Assembly: GCA_000328365.1 (NCBI GenBank)
Contig: KB310412.1
Location: 4,516-68,515 of the forward strand
Length of the DNA: 64,000 bases
Source: Capitella teleta
Lineage: Eukaryota; Annelida; Polychaeta; Capitellidae
Direction of reading: 5' to 3'
This document shows positions 60,186-64,000 of this stretch, one piece after another. A program made the position numbers and the translations under genes. Every line of letters begins with the position of its first letter. The stretch's first letter is position 1. The notes under the pieces are model-generated. The model did not search any database. It was not told the origin of the DNA and saw only the letters and a list, made by a program, of their open reading frames with translations.

Positions 60186-60310
60186 ACACTTTTTATACTA
60201 CACGTTTGACAACACCAGTTCTCACCGATCGAGATTTATATCGCCTTATTCTGTCTGTGAAACGCTAATACATGGAAGTGATTCTATTGGCTGCTTGCCA
60301 AAATACCATA
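60186..60310. repeat. Low-copy duplicated block, copy 2
   Basis: Aligns with 47236-47350; see there. Located 2.4 kb above the EGF exon at 57.8 kb, or 1.6 kb without the MITE. Confidence 0.55.
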
Positions 60311-61788
60311 AGACAACAATCATAACGAATTGTCATAATGTTAAGAATCGCGCCTTAGTCCATATTAGGCGTTTGACGACAAGCCGTGTCGTCTAAACGA
60401 AATTTGATTTAAGAATCGGACCATGGTCATTTCTCTCTGAACCAGTGAAACATGAATTCGGCCATCAGAGTTTCAGACATCGCTGTTTTGTTAGCAGATG
60501 AAGCAGTGACAAAATTTCACAAAAACATAGTAAAGTTACTGTCGCTTACACTCTTGGTCGTGTGACATAATCCTTGTCTCTTGTCTGACTCTATTTCATT
60601 ATCTTATTATGTTCTTTCCAACCATATATCATTTAATTAGTTAGCCACTTCAAAAAGATCTCTTGGTGGTGATGTAATAATTCCGAATTAAGTTTTTTGT
60701 ATGCATGCACAAGTTAAAATTTAGGCATTTACCGAAGCATTAATTTGCATGGCAGTTGACATATGTCTCGTTTAACATGCTTTGGATAGCACATGAATGA
60801 AGGCGACTGAATATTTGCTAAGAGTACAAATATTATCGGGGCATTACAAACAACGATGTGCACTCCTCATAGTAGAGGGCGCATTCTAATGTTTTTGAAA
60901 TGTATCAAAATGATGAACACGCTAGCATCCGAATTTATTTTGCCCCTACTCAGGAACTTGTTTGGATTCGTTGTTTCACGATCAGAGAAGCTTACAATTA
61001 CTGTAATTATCTTTATATCAGCTTATTAGAACTCAATTATTTCGTCCGAAAACACGCACAGTAACCCGAAACAGGAGAAAAACAATAAAATGAATTCATA
61101 AATTATGATCTGATCTGAGCATTTCCGAAATCCACACTCATCTACAATTGATTGTAATGACATACACATTTAAGTTCGGTATGCGAACCTAAACATCAGA
61201 CAGAACTTTAACAATACTGCAAGTGGTTAGGAAAGTGGTTAACCAAGGAACGTGTCAGTGAACTATGGCAAAATAAATAATAATGTACATTGTCAATATA
61301 TCTTTACAATTCATAATTCATTTGCCCGCACTAGTATATGAAACATTAAATCACTTAAACCCAAAAGAGTTGTCAGCCTTCTTAAACAAATTGGCGTAGT
61401 TTTTTCTTCATTTAAAAAGAAATCGATTTTTCTCGTGTATTTATAGCAGCACTTCGTGTTACCCTTTTGACAGACTGATGCAATGTGCACCCAGGGCTTT
61501 TTTAGGGGGTTTTGCCAATATACGTCTAAAGAAATAAAGTTCGGTACAGTCACCCGTCGCCATCCGAACACCCTTGGTTTTGCAAAATTCTGTTCGGATA
61601 GCGGAGGGTTCGATATGGTAAACATGAGCAACAATAGGTGTCATCGCCCCCCTTCCTTGCTCCCTTTCTCCCACTCAAGTAAAGGGTGGGTACTATGCTA
61701 TGAGACACGCTTGTACACTGCGTGTACAAGAGCTAAAAACATCAAAATTTTATCTTTTTATTTTCATTATTAATGTAAGATTTCCGCA
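60311..61788. other. Non-coding stretch
   Basis: No supported gene. A CArG-like CCATATTAGG lies at about 60360-60369. Open frames at 61311-61773 on both strands lack motifs. Confidence 0.45.
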
Positions 61789-62000
61789 TCATGACAATTG
61801 CCTGTCATCGATTTCTTGATAAACCCCTTCGAGTGCAGTGTACAGGGGTCACTGAGATCTCTTCTTTCATCCGTCTCGAATGGTTCATATTGGGAGGACT
61901 CTGTCGCAGGTGAAGGTTGACCAGCATTATTACCTGGCAATGTTGATGTTTGAGTGACGGAATCTTCTGTAGAAGCGGGTTCGTGCTTCTTCTCAGTCTC
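61789..62000 (-). pseudogene. Paralogous cytoplasmic-tail exon of a Notch-ligand-like gene
   Basis: After an acceptor (GTATCAG before 62000) the DNA matches the last exon of the 51.8-54.3 kb gene. It encodes EDSVTQTSTLPGNNAGQPSP, then SQYEPFETDERRDLSDP, in one frame. In a shifted frame come YTALEGVYQEI and a stop at 61791-61789. Relative to the other copy it lacks two bases near the acceptor and has two extra before the tyrosine motifs. With the phase used by the other gene it would stop at once. The rest of its gene would lie above 62 kb, where LTR-element and LINE relics now sit. It is probably a pseudogene end. Confidence 0.65.
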
Positions 62001-62289
62001 CTGATACAGCTGAAGTTAAAGGAACGGGTGATACTATTATTTTAAGTATCTAATATGATACAAACCTTATTTATGCTTAATTACAAGCAGAACGGTGTCA
62101 ACTATAACTCGAACGACGTATTATGCGAAAGGGATCGTTGTAGTGATCAATTGCAGTGAACTTTTCACTCAAGGTCTGCTCATGTTACATCCCCCTACTT
62201 TTTTAACATATTTAATACACGAAAATAATCATAAATTAAAACAACAAATCGAACAATTGAACAATGTTCATGATTGGCCATAGCGTTCT

Positions 62290-62780
62290 GGTTAGTTCTT
62301 GTCCTGGATGATCGTCGTAAGGGAGCAGGTGTAGTGACTTCTGCTTCTGCTTGACTAGTTGTTCATAGAAGCTGACATGCAAGTCCAGTTTCCTGGCAGC
62401 CTAGCTGGTGATCTCTTTCAGAAACTTCCTATTTCTTCTCTGTATTCCACCATTTGACGTCTGTATCATGTATGTTCTTGGTTCGTCCCATTGCTCGATG
62501 ACCGTGCCTGGGTCCCATCGGGGGTGAACTGTGATAGTAATTTTGCTGTTCTGTCATAAGTTTCCGCATTTTTCTTGGTTGCTATCATCATTTGCCTTTG
62601 ACGTTTTTGACGGCCAGTTTGCCTGCATTTTTCTGCCGAGTAAAAGTTCTAAGGTCGACGGCTGCCCAGGAGATGGCGTCGCTCTGTAGCACAACAGAGC
62701 AGTGTCTGGATCGATTTTCTCTTGATGAGCCTTCTTCAAACCTCACTTGAATATGCCCACCGTCCGTTCAGCAAATTCTG
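62290..62780 (-). mobile_element. Ty3-type LTR retrotransposon fossil, integrase C-terminal part
   Basis: The minus strand shows the end of an integrase: the conserved block with an ALL.YR.TP-like string and the 'RRNR.FL' C-terminal region typical of Ty3 (gypsy-group) elements of invertebrates. It is a truncated, broken fragment with a few disruptions and no LTR in the window. Whether it belongs to the same family as the fossil at 56.8 kb cannot be told. Confidence 0.65.
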
Positions 62781-62929
62781 ATCTTATCATTCTGGTTCCG
62801 CTGAGAGTTTTTTACATATCAAATTCTTCAAATTCGCATGTATCTGAATAACAGCACATCGCTCCCAACTGAAGTGAAGTCATCTCGGATAGGTTCTGAT
62901 TGATTCTTCACAGCTGAACAGATTTAGAC

Positions 62930-64000
62930 CCCAGACAGAAGAAGAGATACGAGAGATAATCAAAAGATGTCCTCCAATTAAAGACATGCGCATTGAATTC
63001 GATACCGACCGTGCTATTGAATAATGCAGATGTATTAAATTCGGCTTTACCAATGCTTACCCGGATAATTATTTTACCCCTCTAATCAGTGATCAGCCCT
63101 GAAGGCTTCAAATGAGCAGTTTTCATGCCTATAATTATTGAAAAAGCCGGACTTGGATATGAATGATAAATGAGCTCAAAAATTAAAGTCCAATATCGAA
63201 CATCTGTTTCTCTTCGAGAGTCTTGGAAAAAGTCGTTGCCAAGGAGCTGACGTCATATATGGCAAACAATCAACTTCACGATTCCATGCAATCAGCTGCA
63301 AGAAAGGGAAGAGCACGAAAACTGTACTTCTATATATTAAAAGAGATATCGAAAGAATAATGAATGCTGCCGATGCTGTTCTTATGGTTTTCTTGGATTT
63401 GAGCACAGCATTTGATACATTGGACCACGATCGCCTCCTATCCAGAGTGGAGAGTGAAGTTGGCCTCACTGGAACGGCACCTAATTGAATAAAGTCCTAT
63501 CTTAAAGATCGTAAGCAAAATGTCAATATTAATGATACTCTTGTCTGCTGCTTTTGATCTCTCCATAGGCGTACCTCGAGGATCCGTCTTGGGACCACTT
63601 CTATTTCTCTGCTACATTCCACCACTTTGAAGAATTATTTATCAAACATGGAATACGCTACCACACTTATGCAGACTGCCAAAATAAAACCAACAAAGCT
63701 AAATCTCTTGGTGCTTTCTTTGACAGCCATCTAACCATGCAGAATCAGGTTGGCCATGTGATGAAAAGTGCCTACTTTCACCTTCGAAGGATCGCGAAAG
63801 TACGTCAATATCTGTCAGCAAAAGCAAGCGCACTTGCGCTACATGCCTGATTTCAAGACTCGATTACCATAATGGCCTCCTCTTTGCTCATCCAAAATGC
63901 CAAATACGTCGGGTACAGATGACGCAAAAAGTGCCGCGCGAATTATAACAAGAACTCCTAAACTTGACCACATAACACCTTTTTACGCGTCGCTGCATTA
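62930..64000 (+). mobile_element. LINE ORF2 (Jockey/CR1-group reverse transcriptase), decayed, runs off the window
   Basis: The RT motifs are in order on the plus strand. Near 63200 is a block equivalent to SKVLEKVVAKQLTSYMA, with VLEKVVAKELTSYMANNQ readable. At about 63390-63450 is LDLSTAFDTLDHDRLLSRVE, and then KSYLKDRKQNVNINDTL. A degraded 'GV.RGSVLGPLLF' region lies near 63570. Near 63700-63900 are the thumb and C-terminal blocks (SLGAFFDSHLTMQNQV-like, RLDYHNGLLFAHPKCQ). Several stops and frame changes are scattered through it, so the copy is inactive. The 3' end is outside the window. Confidence 0.82.

Noticed and set aside
1-64000. CRISPR arrays, bacterial operons, rRNA genes or an intact virus-like element
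   Set aside because: None seen: genes are spliced, no regular spacer array exists, no rRNA-like stretch is recognised, and both LTR-element pieces are short broken fragments.

Overview
The window is animal nuclear DNA: spliced genes with GT-AG introns, extracellular domains restricted to or typical of metazoans (Notch-ligand MNNL and DSL, LDL-receptor class A, FN3, class A GPCR), and many LINE, MITE and LTR-element relics. It is AT-rich. I cannot name the species. The two genes whose full exon chains can be read have an unusual excess of introns of about 50-64 bp. That argues against a typical vertebrate, echinoderm or mollusc and would fit a compact-intron lineage such as a sponge or a tunicate (inference only).

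Layout. 0-9 kb: DNA-transposon ends, one possible 62-aa membrane micropeptide gene, and a complete PNKD-type metallo-beta-lactamase-fold hydrolase gene on the minus strand (10 coding exons, 340 aa, frame closes exactly). Its introns hold a hAT-type MITE, a Tigger/pogo-type MITE, a SINE-like relic and a near-perfect 22-bp hairpin. 9-33.9 kb: about 25 kb almost free of recognisable genes and repeats; I list only three unrecognised candidate coding exons and a few hairpins or simple repeats. 33.9-37 kb: a TATA-box promoter and a plus-strand gene for a single-pass membrane protein with one LDL-receptor A domain and a PPxY-bearing tail (LDLRAD3/LDLRAD4-like). 37-45 kb: intergenic DNA with LINE, SINE and Tc1 relics. 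45-62 kb: a minus-strand receptor/ligand neighbourhood, repeat-rich.

The most interesting object is the minus-strand gene at 51.8-54.3 kb. Nine exons join in phase into a 514-aa type I membrane protein: signal peptide, MNNL, DSL, Thr/Ser-rich stalk, one 8-cysteine EGF-like unit, FN3, transmembrane segment, short tail. MNNL plus DSL is the Notch-ligand signature, but the single EGF unit and FN3 domain are not the Delta/Jagged layout. Directly behind its stop lies an in-frame segment with two YxxL/I-type tyrosine motifs, and a diverged second copy of this tail lies 10 kb away. Two extra copies of the EGF exon at 45.5 and 57.8 kb and a shared flanking block at 47.2 and 60.2 kb show that this is the remains of a tandem family broken up by transposons. 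An LRR ectodomain relic and a class A GPCR relic sit in the same neighbourhood.

The right end (62.3-64 kb) is an old Ty3-type integrase fragment followed by a LINE that runs off the window. Exon coordinates were derived by hand from splice-site and phase reasoning; no similarity search was run.
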